From Silene latifolia (lineage: Eukaryota; Streptophyta; Magnoliopsida; Caryophyllales; Caryophyllaceae): a stretch of 64,000 nt of DNA. The notes beneath the pieces are model-generated. The model was not told the DNA's origin. It did not search any database and was given only the letters and a program-made list of their open reading frames with translations. Each line of letters opens with the position of its first letter. The stretch's first letter is position 1. Both the position numbers and the translations under genes were made by a program. The DNA is taken from NCBI RefSeq assembly GCF_048544455.1, contig NC_133537.1:309541738-309605737 (forward strand). The letters are read 5' to 3'. Of the stretch, positions 35,022 to 45,900 are shown piece after piece.

Positions 35022-37667
35022 ACTATCGTAGACGATTTTTCACGCTCTACTTGGGTTTTTCTTTTAAAAAGGAAAAGTGATACTCAACAAACTCTCTTAC
35101 ATTTCTTTTCCATGATTGAACGACAATTTAATAAGAAAATTAAAATTTTACAAAGTGATAACGGTATCGAATTTACAAACTTAGCAACATTTTTCTTTGA
35201 AAACGGAATTATTTTTCAAACTTCTCAAGTCGACACTCCACAACAAAATGGTCGAGTTGAACGAAAACACCGTCATATTCTTAATGTGGCGCGTGCTCTT
35301 TTATTTCAAGCTTCATTACCAATTTCTTTTTGGGGAGAATGCATTTTAACCGTTGTCTATCTCATTAATAGAACTCCCACCATCAAACATAAAGGAAAAA
35401 CCCCTTACGAAATGTTATATAAGAAACCACCACCCATGACCCATTTACGCGTTTTGGGGTGCCTATGTTATGCACGTAACATTAATCGATCCAAGGACAA
35501 ATTCGCACCCCGTAGTACCAAATGTATTTTCATAGGTTACCCATTTGGCAAAAAGGGTTGGAGGGTATACGATATAGAAGCTCAAACATATTTTTCTTCA
35601 AGAGACGTCTTTATCGAACATACTTTTCCATATTCAACAAATCCCATTTCAAAAACAATACCCTCCATCGAAACCATACCCGACACTCCCCTTGATGATG
35701 CAATTTCCGTCCTCTGTACTCCATCGCCCTCCTCTTCTACCCCGGACACCTCTCCTGATCAGCCACCCACAATCCCTGCCACACCGGTTACACCCTCGTC
35801 CTCACCAACTCTCGAACCAACTGAAACCACTATCCATACCACGCCCGCCACACACCTTCCTCCTACGTCCGACACCCCACCAAACAGCAATGACTCTACT
35901 CCACAACCAAACAACGACCCACCTCCACAACCAAACATGGGCAAAGGACAACGACCTAAATTTCCCAACTCCCGTCTCAATGACTATGACCTGCCACCTC
36001 GACATCCATCCACTCACATGCTCACGGCTCCGTCATCACCCGAGACAAGGTATCCTCTATCTCATTTTATTTCTTATGACAAATTTTCTACTAAACATAA
36101 ATGTTTCCTAGCGGCCGTGACTAAAAATCACGAGCCTAGCACATTTCGTGAAGCTATGCAGGTTACTCAATGGCGGGATGCTATGAAAGTTGAAGTCGAT
36201 GCACTTGAACGAAATCGAACCTGGACACTCGAAGATCTCCCACCAAACAAGAAAGCAATTGGCTCCAAATGGGTATATCGAATTAAATATCATGCAGACG
36301 GCTCCATCGAGCGCTACAAAGCTCGACTTGTCGTTATGGGTAATCGTCAAGTTGAAGGGGTTGATTTTAATGAGACTTTTGCCCCCACCGCAAAAATGGT
36401 CACGGTTCGAACCTTACTCGCCATCGCTGCTGCCAAAGGGTGGACTCTTCACCAAATGGATGTTCACAACGCATTCCTCCATGGCGATCTCGACGAAGAG
36501 GTATACATGAAACCTCCTCCCGGTTTTTCTGATGACACCAAAGGCAAAGTATGTCGTCTTCGAAAGTCTTTATATGGTCTTAAACAAGCTCCCCGTTGTT
36601 GGTATGCCAAACTTGCTTCCGCTCTTAAAAACTATGGTTTTACCCAATGCCCATACGACCATTCCCTTTTTTCTATTAATAAATCCGACAATGAACTTCA
36701 CGTACTCGTATATGTTGACGATTTGGTCATTTGTGGTAACAATACTACTACAATTGAAAATTTCAAGACCTATTTAAGCAAGTGTTTTCATATGAAGGAT
36801 TTAGGAATTTTAAAGTATTTTTTGGGGTTAGAAATTGCTAGAAGCAAAGACGGTATTTTTCTTTCTCAACGAAAATACACCCTAGACATACTCGACGAAA
36901 CAGGCCTGCTTGGGTCTAAACCAGCCCCGATCCCAATGGAACCTAACCATCGCCTTAGCCTATCCACTTCTCCGCTCCTTATTGACCCACAACCATATCG
37001 AAGACTAGTGGGTCGTCTTGTTTACCTCCTTACAACCCCTCCCGAACTAACATACGATGTCCATATTTTAGCCCAATTCATGCAAAGTCCACGTACCGAT
37101 CATTGGAATGCCGCTCTTCAAGTAGTCCGTTACCTAAAGAATAAACCAGGGCAAGGTCTCTTATACTCAACCGACAACATCTTGACCCTTAATGGATATT
37201 GTGATGCGGACTACGCAAGCTGTCCGCTAAGTCGACGTTCCCTATCCGCATACGTAATGTTCCTTGGTAATGCCCCTATCACATGGAAAACTAAGAAACA
37301 AACAACTGTCTCCAAGTCATCAGCCGAGTCGGAATACCGCGCCATTTCCTACGCCGTTTCAGAGCTAAAATGGCTAAAGGGACTTCTCTTATTCTTGAAA
37401 ATATATCATGATCAACCAATCGACTTATTATGTGACAATCAATCTGCCCTCTACATTGCTCAAAACCCGGTCTTTCACGAGAGAACGAAGCATATTGAAA
37501 TTGATTGCCATTTTATTCGAGACGAGATTCTCAAAGGAACTATCAAACCCAGCTATGTTCACACCAAAGAACAATTGGCCGATATCTTTACTAAAGCTCT
37601 TGGTAGAATTCCGTTCACCGAGTTACTCTCTAAGTTGGGCGTTTCGAGTCTTCACGTGCCAACTTGA
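35022..37667 (+). CDS. pol: copia integrase (C-terminal part), RT and RNase H
   Basis: The frame resumes exactly at the right copy of ACTAT (35022) with IVDDFSRSTWVFL and runs uninterrupted to 37667. Integrase has SDNGIEFTN and QQNGRVERKHR, and the GKxxPYE-type C-terminal block. A Pro/Ser/Thr-rich linker lies at about 35690-35960. RT has WVYRIKYHADGSIERYKARL, MDVHNAFLHGDL, SLYGLKQAPRCWY and the catalytic LVYVDDLVICG; RNase H has GYCDADYA and KSSAESEYRA, ending near DIFTKAL. All catalytic motifs I checked are intact, in contrast to the broken gag-protease part. The first ATG in this frame is at 35112, but natural translation would come from upstream. Confidence 0.93.
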   Translation, partial: TIVDDFSRSTWVFLLKRKSDTQQTLLHFFSMIERQFNKKIKILQSDNGIEFTNLATFFFENGIIFQTSQVDTPQQNGRVERKHRHILNVARALLFQASLPISFWGECILTVVYLINRTPTIKHKGKTPYEMLYKKPPPMTHLRVLGCLCYARNINRSKDKFAPRSTKCIFIGYPFGKKGWRVYDIEAQTYFSSRDVFIEHTFPYSTNPISKTIPSIETIPDTPLDDAISVLCTPSPSSSTPDTSPDQPPTIPATPVTPSSSPTLEPTETTIHTTPATHLPPTSDTPPNSNDSTPQPNNDPPPQPNMGKGQRPKFPNSRLNDYDLPPRHPSTHMLTAPSSPETRYPLSHFISYDKFSTKHKCFLAAVTKNHEPSTFREAMQVTQWRDAMKVEVDALERNRTWTLEDLPPNKKAIGSKWVYRIKYHADGSIERYKARLVVMGNRQVEGVDFNETFAPTAKMVTVRTLLAIAAAKGWTLHQMDVHNAFLHGDLDEEVYMKPPPGFSDDTKGKVCRLRKSLYGLKQAPRCWYAKLASALKNYGFTQCPYDHSLFSINKSDNELHVLVYVDDLVICGNNTTTIENFKTYLSKCFHMKDLGILKYFLGLEIARSKDGIFLSQRKYTLDILDETGLLGSKPAPIPMEPNHRLSLSTSPLLIDPQPYRRLVGRLVYLLTTPPELTYDVHILAQFMQSPRTDHWNAALQVVRYLKNKPGQGLLYSTDNILTLNGYCDADYASCPLSRRSLSAYVMFLGNAPITWKTKKQTTVSKSSAESEYRAISYAVSELKWLKGLLLFLKIYHDQPIDLLCDNQSALYIAQNPVFHERTKHIEIDCHFIRDEILKGTIKPSYVHTKEQLADIFTKALGRIPFTELLSKLGVSSLHVPT

Positions 37668-37674
37668 GGGGGGA
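37664..37674 (+). other. Polypurine tract of the copia element
   Basis: TTGAGGGGGGA ends at the base before the 3' LTR; the pol stop codon overlaps its left edge. Confidence 0.88.
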
Positions 37675-37914
37675 TGTTAAGGAGCCAACCCATCACCAAC
37701 GGATCTTTGAGGAGCAAATCAAGGCAACAATTCTTTATTGCCTAGTTTACATATTTTCTAGCTGTTGAGATTTATATTTACCATATTTGCTCATGTCTTT
37801 TCTCTTATAAATAGCAATTAGATCATTGTAATCAATACAAGTTTTCATAATCAATCAATATCAATTCATATTATTACCATATTCTATATGAAATATCAAT
37901 ATCAAAGTTTATTA
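37675..37914 (+). repeat. 3' LTR of the copia element
   Basis: 240 bp, one mismatch to the 5' LTR by eye, followed by target duplication TCAAT (37915-37919). Confidence 0.95.
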
Positions 37915-38021
37915 TCAATCAACTATACCAACCATGAATTTTTTTTTCATCAATAATTCAACATAGTTAGACTTTTTTTGTTAACTTAAGAATATATATT
38001 TTTACAGATAATTCTAATAGG

Positions 38022-38053
38022 AGCCCCGTGCATCACACGGGCTTTCCAACTAG
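38022..38053 (+). mobile_element. Helitron-type 3' terminus
   Basis: The hairpin AGCCCCGTG / ACACGGGCT is followed by TTTCCAA and CTAG, then T. This matches plant Helitron ends and the ends at 20330 and 47927. Its body would lie to the left, so the copia element may be inserted within a Helitron. Confidence 0.62.
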
Positions 38054-38208
38054 TTTAATAATATGAATAGACAACTCAAAAGCAACCAACAAGGCAACAA
38101 GGCTAACAACAATAAAGGACAATCAAGTATACACGACTTTCGGACAAATATTAAGCCAACACAATTCATTGTTTGTTTACCAGATAAGGTTATCGTTTGT
38201 AAGAAATA

Positions 38209-38365
38209 CACAAATTCTCATTTGTGAGATGTGACGGACAAAATCCGTCACTTTAAAAGAGACGTGAGACAAAAGGGCAAGTGGGGGAGGGCGGGTGGGG
38301 AAGGGTTGTGAGATGTCTCTTTGAAGAGACCGTCACAACTCACAACTCACAAACAAGACTCTTTG
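38209..38365. mobile_element. MITE, MULE-like, 9-bp TSD TAAGAAATA
   Basis: The 157-bp element starts CACAAATTCTCATTTGTGAG and ends with the inverted, diverged counterpart (CAAAGAGTCTTGTTTGTGAG on the other strand), both leading into TGTGACGG. TAAGAAATA flanks it on both sides (38200-38208, 38366-38374), and the duplication can be extended to 13 bases. A relative lies at 40672-40868. Confidence 0.82.
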
Positions 38366-38448
38366 TAAGAAATAATCAAACGAAATAATGGGGAGTTAAA
38401 TAGTAGCAAGGGGTCTTAGCCAAGATACTAAATTGCAAGAAGTCACTA

Positions 38449-38570
38449 ATTAAGGAGCGAGCAATGAAGTCACTAATTTTGCTACCTAAAATTTCGTTTC
38501 TGACTATGCCCACGTTACGACTGAGACCACTCTACGAGCTATTAAGGAGCGAGCAATGAAGTTGCTAATT
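38449..38570. repeat. Direct repeat of a 30-bp segment
   Basis: ATTAAGGAGCGAGCAATGAA plus GT and CTAATT occurs at 38449-38478 and 38541-38570 with two differences. Its function is unknown. Confidence 0.8.
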
Positions 38571-39000
38571 AAAACTGACTTGCACCAATATTTACAGAAT
38601 TGGTAGCCCACCAAAACAGTGGAGGAATCATGGACATAATCTACTAGAAACATTGTAAAAATTAAAGGAATTGGATGAATAATTTATGTCTGCCAAGTGC
38701 AATAATTTTAACATCTGTTTTAATGAACGAGGGAAGGGGTGCATATGAGTTTATGACATTCGAGTTTCGACGCAATAATCAGATCATTTACATGGGTGAT
38801 TAGTCCAAGTACTAAGATTGGGAGCTGTAACATTACACAAGTGAAGATTACACCATCATCGAATGCTGCAGTGAAGTTCAAAGGGATACTGTTAAAATAA
38901 CAAACTAAGGCCCAATTTCTTGGACTGAAATTGTTCGAATTGAACTGAATTTAATGGAGCTAAATTGGGCTTAACTTAATGTAACTGAACTAATCTGATC

Positions 39001-39093
39001 TGATAATAATAGTAATAGTAGTAGTGGTGATAGTAGTGGTGGTAGTAATAGTAGCAGCAGCCGCAGCAACAACAACAACAACAATAATAAAAG
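39001..39093. repeat. Compound trinucleotide microsatellite (ATA/GTA/GTG/CAA)n
   Basis: A run of imperfect trinucleotide repeats passes from AATAGT through GGTAGT and GCAGCC to AACAAC units. Confidence 0.9.
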
Positions 39094-39268
39094 ATTATAA
39101 TAATAATAGGGTTTTAGGCATAGGATAATAAACCAAAAATAGAAAGTATTAAATGATATTTTCATGGGAAATTGTGATATCTCATCACTTTTAATTTTCT
39201 TCACAAAAAATATATTTAATACTTTCCTATTTTAGCTTCTAGAAAAACCGATAATAATAATAAGGCTA

Positions 39269-40372
39269 AATTGATAACTTATACCTACTATAACATCATT
39301 TTTTAAACTTTATACCTAAGATAACTTTTTTTCAAAACTTATACCTAAATTCATAATTTTTTTTATACTTAAATACCAAATTGTAACTCCGGCAAGAAAA
39401 ATGACCATATTAGCAAAATTCAATTTTTAATTATAAAATATGTTGTTATCTTCCCAAATTGCCCCTACCCATCTTTAACCAATACTGGTTCAAACCCAAC
39501 ACCAACATTATCAATTTATCACCGCTAAACGCCATCAACACAATACACCACCACCACCATTACCCAACCAGTACCGACTCCACCTAAAACCACCACCAAC
39601 ACGGCCTAACTTGCACTATCACCACCTAACTACACCACCACCGACATCCGTTTACACCATCACCAACACAACATGATCTGAGTCCACCGCTCAATACTAA
39701 CGCAGTAACGCCATCACAAGCAATGCCTAAAACAACCACCACAAGCACCGCCCAACACTTCCAAATCTGACCGACCATTTACAATCCCACTACGAAACCC
39801 ATCAGCATACGCCTCAATTGGATTGGTGGAGAGGGATAAGACACAATGGCGGCACCGACGTGCGAGCATATGTTCTGGTGGCTGTGTTGCACCATGGTAA
39901 TTGATGCGTTCAGGGTCGTGCGTGGAGATGCGTATGAGATTGGTATTTGGTCGAGAAGTGGTTGTTAGAGGCGGCTGAGTAAGTGGCGACGCAGAACCGC
40001 AAATGGGGATCGATTCTAGATTGGGGCCGAGGGGCAGGGGAAAGGCGTCCATGACGGTGTGGCAGGGAGGTCATCGACAAGGGTTCCTATGTGGTGGTGG
40101 GTGTTATGGTGGGTGGTGGTGGTGGTGGTGGTGGTGGTTGTTGTTGTGAGTTTGATGGTTTCATTTGGTGGGATGTTGTTGGTTTTGAAGGGTGGAGAAT
40201 GGGTTGTGTTAAAGGGCAAGGGTATAACGGTCACTTTGTTATTTTTTTAGCCGGAAATGCAACTTGGTATTAAGTATAAAAGAAATTATGAATTTAGGTA
40301 TAAGTTTTGAAAAAACGTTATCTTAGGTTTAAAGTTTAAAAAATGATGTTATAGTAGGTATAAGTTATCAAT
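39269..40372. mobile_element. Inverted-repeat element with about 120-bp TIRs (1.1 kb)
   Basis: The left end TTGATAACTTATACCTACTA and the following 100 bp reappear as reverse complement at 40250-40372, including TTTAAACTTTATACCTAAGA and CTTATACCTAAATTCATAAT blocks with few mismatches. The interior is low-complexity CCA/TGG-rich sequence giving meaningless long frames. No clear target duplication: AATT flanks both sides but is itself palindromic. The superfamily is not assignable; long TIRs suggest a MULE or foldback type. Confidence 0.78.
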
Positions 40373-40671
40373 TACGTTCAGTCAAACGTTTTTAACCAGA
40401 TAAATTGACCGGCTATATCTAATGGCTATGAGTTCATAAAGTAATGATTTTTTCGTTTCAAATTGATTGTCTTTACGAGATCTTTATTTTGAAAAAAAAA
40501 AAAAAAGTGTCATTTTCGAGTTCGTGACCAAGAATTATAGACAATCAAAGATTTTTAACTCAAAAGAAGGGGTACCCCATACAATATGAAAAAACATAAG
40601 GGGTATCATGTAGAATATCCCAAAATATAATACGAGTAATAAGTTAATAAATATATATACTAAATATAAAT

Positions 40672-40868
40672 CACAAATTCTCATTGAAGACATGACATAT
40701 CCGTCACAAGCTGAAGACGGATACCATTTTATCTCACAATGTACCCACTTTTTCTCTCTCTGCAACACTATTCATGTGGTCCCCTTTCTCCACTAACCCA
40801 TTTTGTTACCATTTTATCTCACAAAATATCCGTCACAAATGGTAACCCGTCACAAGGGAGACCAATTG
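40672..40868. mobile_element. MITE, MULE-like, 9-bp TSD AATATAAAT
   Basis: The 197-bp element begins CACAAATTCTCATTGAAG, close to the start of the MITE at 38209, and contains several ATCCGTCACAA segments in both orientations. AATATAAAT occurs on both sides (40663-40671 and 40869-40877). The shared terminus and 9-bp duplication put the two copies in one family. Confidence 0.82.
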
Positions 40869-40877
40869 AATATAAAT

Positions 40878-42966
40878 AGGGTTATTTAATATAAATACTC
40901 TGAACTATGAGTGGTCTTCTCAAAATACCAATTTTAACTCAAAATAAACCTAACTTTTGTATATCCTCTCTCAAAATAGAATCAGATGACGACTACTTGT
41001 TTAATAGGTCATTGTTATCTTTATCCTTTTTTTTTTTTTAAGTTATCTTTATTCTTTTAAATAATAAAATACTATGTGAATACTTGAGATAAAATCAAGT
41101 AGAACCCAACCTCACAAAGTCACAATATAGCCCCCACCGCACATAATCCCACCCATCACCACCACCTACCTCCTCGTTTTCCGACCATCGAAGGTCAGCC
41201 CTAATTCCGAATTCCATCAGGCGCGAAGATACGAACTGAACTTAAAACTTAATAGAGCTGAATCAAACTGAACTAGCTGAACTGAATTTATAAGAATTAA
41301 AATTAAATTCAAAGGAACATGGCCTAAACCTTATCAAACGCACCAACAAGAATTCCACCATCTAAATCTAAATATCCATGACTCGATTACACCCTTTGAA
41401 GGACATCATTTAAGCATCGAAACCAAGAGAAAAAACAGCACTCAAGGATTGAAAATCCAACGGATAGAACCTACATACAACTGTACAAGTAGTAAAATAC
41501 CCCAACTGATCCAGCAAAACCACTTTCTTCAAATTTGCATTGAAATTCCTAGTCCGTCACCTTATCACCTCTGAGGGACCTTCTTAGGCTTCTTTGAATG
41601 TGAGTGTGACTGATAAGAACTCTGATAGCCTTTTTCTTCATATTTTGGTGTGTGGAGGTGAAGGGTTGCTTTAGGACCTAGTTTTACAAGGCGCCAAGTA
41701 CACCGAAGCAGTGAAGGCATGTGATGACGTGATGTAAGACAAAGGTGCCTGCCTCATAGACACGATCCACACACTGTTTCTGCAACCATTCTTATATTCA
41801 ACATAGATTTTGTGCAACAACAGCTTTTTTGGGTCTTAAATAGAACTAACATCCTACGGAGAAAAAGTTAGGGATAATTTTACAAGAAAAATTATCATTG
41901 ATTGAGAGTACAAGAAAAATAAATATGAAAATTGCATAAGGTAAAGGGTTGGGACTTGGGAGTTCACAGAAATTTTACACACTTTTAAGAAATGCAATCT
42001 AGATCTCTAGAGCTTCATTGAGAAAGATCAATTGTTCTCTTGTTCCATTCCATTCCATTCCATAATGAACTCTATCGTACATACGATTTACATTGATTGA
42101 GATCATTTATCATTGCCAATAAATAACTTACCGTATATAACATTCTAAAACGGATTGATAAAATAGAAGTTCAGCAAGATAAAATAAAAAGTTAGGAATA
42201 CGTAACTTATTCGTGTATAACATTCTACAGTTACAAAGGATTACATATAATAACTACCAGTAGAATGACCAAAATAGAAAGAACATCAGAGTATAAAATA
42301 GATCAACACTGTTAAAAATAAACTAACACGGTTAAAACAGTGGTACATCATAATAAAAATAGCTGAAAATATGAAATTATGGAAGGTTGTTCATTCATGG
42401 GTTATATCCTGTTTGTCACCCGACAACCTTCAATCATGCCACTTTGAGCAGACCTACGGCTCGTCTCAATGGATAATATCCGTAAGGTCGAGTTAATTTT
42501 CTTTCTTTCTTTTATGTAAGTATACAATGAATAATAGAAAGTCAAAATAATTGGCTCATTTTGCAGATTTTAACATTGATAAACAACTCTTCCTGTCAAC
42601 ATACTATGTTTTATTTTAACACAAGTCTGCCATTATTCAGATTTTCATCATCCTTTTATGACATTTCTGTGACGCTACAACACTTCATTTTAGACCAAAA
42701 ACTTCACAATTTTTCATAAAACAGTCAGAGTCCGAAACTTGGATACACGCCCATGTCAGACTTTTGAACTGAGTCTAAGTAACATATAGTCTCCAATTTC
42801 AGTATCAGAAAAGTTGAATCAATTTTTAAAGTCAAAACAAAAACGTAGAAAAAACTGTTACACGCCTATTATAAATACTTTCGACTGCATTGTTACCTCG
42901 TACAAATTGACGATTGTACAGTGCACAAGCATCTACAAGTTGAGAATTACAGGACTCTTAGTTTAG
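40878..42966. other. AT-rich intergenic DNA, 3' flank of the FAR1-like gene
   Basis: I see no coding domain or clear element. It includes a short (ATTCC)n run near 42046-42060. The polyadenylation region of the FAR1-like gene should lie in its right part. Confidence 0.55.
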
Positions 42967-45900
42967 TTATCTCGGAGCATCTCTATGCAACTCTGTAGAT
43001 CTCAAGTTATGTTCATCCTGTTGTTAGACACAGATAACCCAAGTGAGACTTTTTAACATTACTATTCGTCAACAATTAAACAACAGCTGGTAAAGTTACC
43101 TCTAGGCTGTAAGAAAAGCTAGTTGAAGACCGAAACTCCATATGTCCCTAAAATTAATTAAACTGTAATTGAGTGATTCAATATTGTGAAAGACAAAAAA
43201 ATGGCTCTCTCTATGATCAGCTTATAATTCAAACCCTACCAGCCCATGGACACTCTGTTGAGCTTCAAAAAAACCTTCATGGTTTTGTCCCATAGAATTC
43301 AACTGTCCCTATCACAGCACGAACAAGTAAAGAATTTGAAGATAAAAAATTCAGTACATTAAATGATGCCATTCACCATGACATGGACATACCAGACTTT
43401 GCATGCTTTCATCATCAACATAGTAACTTTCATGTGGTGGCTCCATTAAATTTAGCTGTACCTGCAATTTCATTAGTCCAAATTACCCGCAGACGCTTTA
43501 ACATCTCACTTGGTATGCACAAGTCAAAGATTAGAAGCACCATACCAGTCCTTGAGCATTTTGTTGAGAGCCATAGTAATTATTAAGAGAGATGCCCTCA
43601 GAACCAAGACTGTCCTACAAACACCCGTAAGAAAAATAAAAAATAAGTTTATTTCAAAAGAACAATCCCCTTTTATTACAGTAAAACAAAATTTAAAAAA
43701 TGCAGCAAATTTTTCTCATGATGACTACGTTAGGTTAACCTATACAATACTATATCAATGCTATGTAAATGTGAAGGATATGGGGCAGACCATTCGATGC
43801 AAATTGTCATGCTCTGCATCAACCAGAAACATATCTTTTTCTGAAGATACCTGCAAAATAAGACTAGTTATAACTATGCTGCATTAGGATTCCACTATCT
43901 CATATAAGAGTAAACACTAACTCTCCACATACCCTTCTCTTTTTTACTGCATTCTTTTTTTTACTTCTTCTGGTGGACATATTTTCGTGGTATCCTTCAA
44001 CATAAGGAGCACCAAGAGCATCATTTCCAACTTCAATGGCACTTTTATTTGTGTTGTTGATACATATACAGTTTTTTAGTGCATCCACCAGAGCACGTAG
44101 AGCAATGTTGTGACTTTCTTGTGTGAGAGATCCTTCCTCACTCAATTGAATGGCTTGCTTAGACAAGGCTACATACTGTTGCGCCCTAGTTCGTAGTTGC
44201 TCAGTCCCTTCTACCATTATTTGCCCAGCTTTTGCATCTTTTGTCCACCTTCTCAGTATGTACTGAGCTGGTATGCTGGAGATCCCACAAATTTGGAGAA
44301 CAAGCATTGCATGCCTACACAAAAAACCTTTGTACTCAAATGAACGACATAAACAAGATACTTGGGACTTCTCTTCATCCCATGCTACGAAAAAAGTTTC
44401 ATCCTTTTCACAGTCTTCCACTCGATATGTAGTGGAATTTTCATCCTCCAATTCCTTCTTAGGATGGCATCCGACTACACCTAGAACTTCAATCTGAAAT
44501 CTTTTAAATATTGCATGGGTGTACATGGTTGACATTTGTTTCTCCCACGGTGAAGGAGACTTTAATGCAGGTTGCTTGTGCCATGTGTCAAAATCTGCTA
44601 TAGCCTCCTCTTCATACCTATTCTGTAGAATCAAACCATATTGTTTCACAAACTCTTTCAAAGTAAGCTTCCTTTGTATATATTTATCAAAGAAAGAATT
44701 AACACTTTCGGCTTGATGTAAAGATGACATTCCGGCCAAGAATGTATCACCAATATATAGAGGAACCCACTTCTTACGATCTTCATACAATGACCTAAAC
44801 CATTCATCTTCCTGAAGATCAAATCTACCAACCATCTTCCACCATCTTAATTCAAATTGTTCGTCTGTCCATGACTTGAATATGCACTTGTTTAATTTTG
44901 CAACAAAATTTTCATGACGCTTAATGATGTGCGGAAGATTTCTAGGAATTTTCTCAAGAACATTACAAAGATGATAACAATGGCGTGTATTAGGGAACAC
45001 TTCCTCGATGGCAGACTTTACAGAAGGATGCTGATCGGTAAGAATTACACTGGGAGCATTCCCTCCCATAGCTCGGAGCCATGTCTTCATTATCCAGACA
45101 AATGTTGAGGTCAAGTCATCTGAAACTAAGGCACATCCTAACAACATTGCCTGGAGATGATGATTCACTCCAACAAACAGAACAAGTGGCAACTTCTCAT
45201 TGGTCCTTACATATGAGGTATCAAGAGAGACAGCATCACTGAAACTGATATAATCACTCCTACTTTTAGCATCAACCCAGAAGAAACGTCTAAGATACTG
45301 TTTATCATCCAAATCCATTGCATAGAAGAATTTTGGATTCTCTTTCTTTACGCACATAAAGTAATCGAGTAAAAACTGAGCATCCCCTTCATCTAAAACC
45401 AAGCGATTTCCCTTATCCAGCTGAGAAGCAAACATGTCCCTAGACGATCCTAGATTCTGAAAGGCAACAGACTGTCTTGACATATCCACATACATCTTTT
45501 TAGTTCGTTCACTAACAGCATGCAAGATATCAATGTTATTTTTTTCAACAAGTTTTACGTTTCCATGAACACGAAAATAATAAGCTAGAGCTGGTAAAAG
45601 CTCATGGTTATGTTCCTTGATAAATTCATGAATAACCCATTTTCCATACTTGTTTCTCTTGACGTGCATGCTAGCCTTGCAGTCTATTTTCTTAACACTT
45701 GACCGTCGGCTGGTAGCATCTGATTCTGGGGTGACCCCGTATCTGGAACAAGCAAACTTCGCATCTATGAAGTCTTTTGATTTCTTTGAACGCCGGCTGT
45801 TTTTAATGGAAGTCGTAAATCCCATAGATTTGGCATACTCTTGGTAGTACTTGTATGCCACCTCATGAGACTCAAACTGAAGGTCACTGTCTGGGCCAAG

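Larger units (their letters stand above)
24436..37914 (+). mobile_element. Ty1/copia LTR retrotransposon, complete but split by a nested element
   Basis: Identical-ended LTRs (24436-24675 and 37675-37914, 240 bp each) are flanked by the 5-bp duplication TCAAT (24431-24435 and 37915-37919). I count one mismatch between the LTRs (a C/T near the end), so the insertion is young. A tRNA-Met site, gag, protease, integrase, RT and RNase H follow in copia order. An Athila-type derivative at 26608-35021 interrupts integrase with its own duplication ACTAT. Excluding it and one target copy, the copia element is about 5.06 kb. Confidence 0.96.

Noticed and set aside
35692-36111. Second open frame overlapping the copia Pro/Ser-rich linker
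   Set aside because: It is an out-of-frame shadow of the intact copia pol frame.
40016-40273. Open frames giving poly-Val, poly-Thr or poly-Gly proteins
   Set aside because: They are translations of a TGG/CCA microsatellite inside an inverted-repeat element.
42046-42060. (ATTCC)n run as a satellite or telomere-like repeat
   Set aside because: Only three units; too short to be meaningful, and not the plant telomere repeat.
43900-43932. C-terminal ten codons of the long FAR1-like open frame as true protein end
   Set aside because: They follow a strong GTATGT donor, and matching downstream exons exist.
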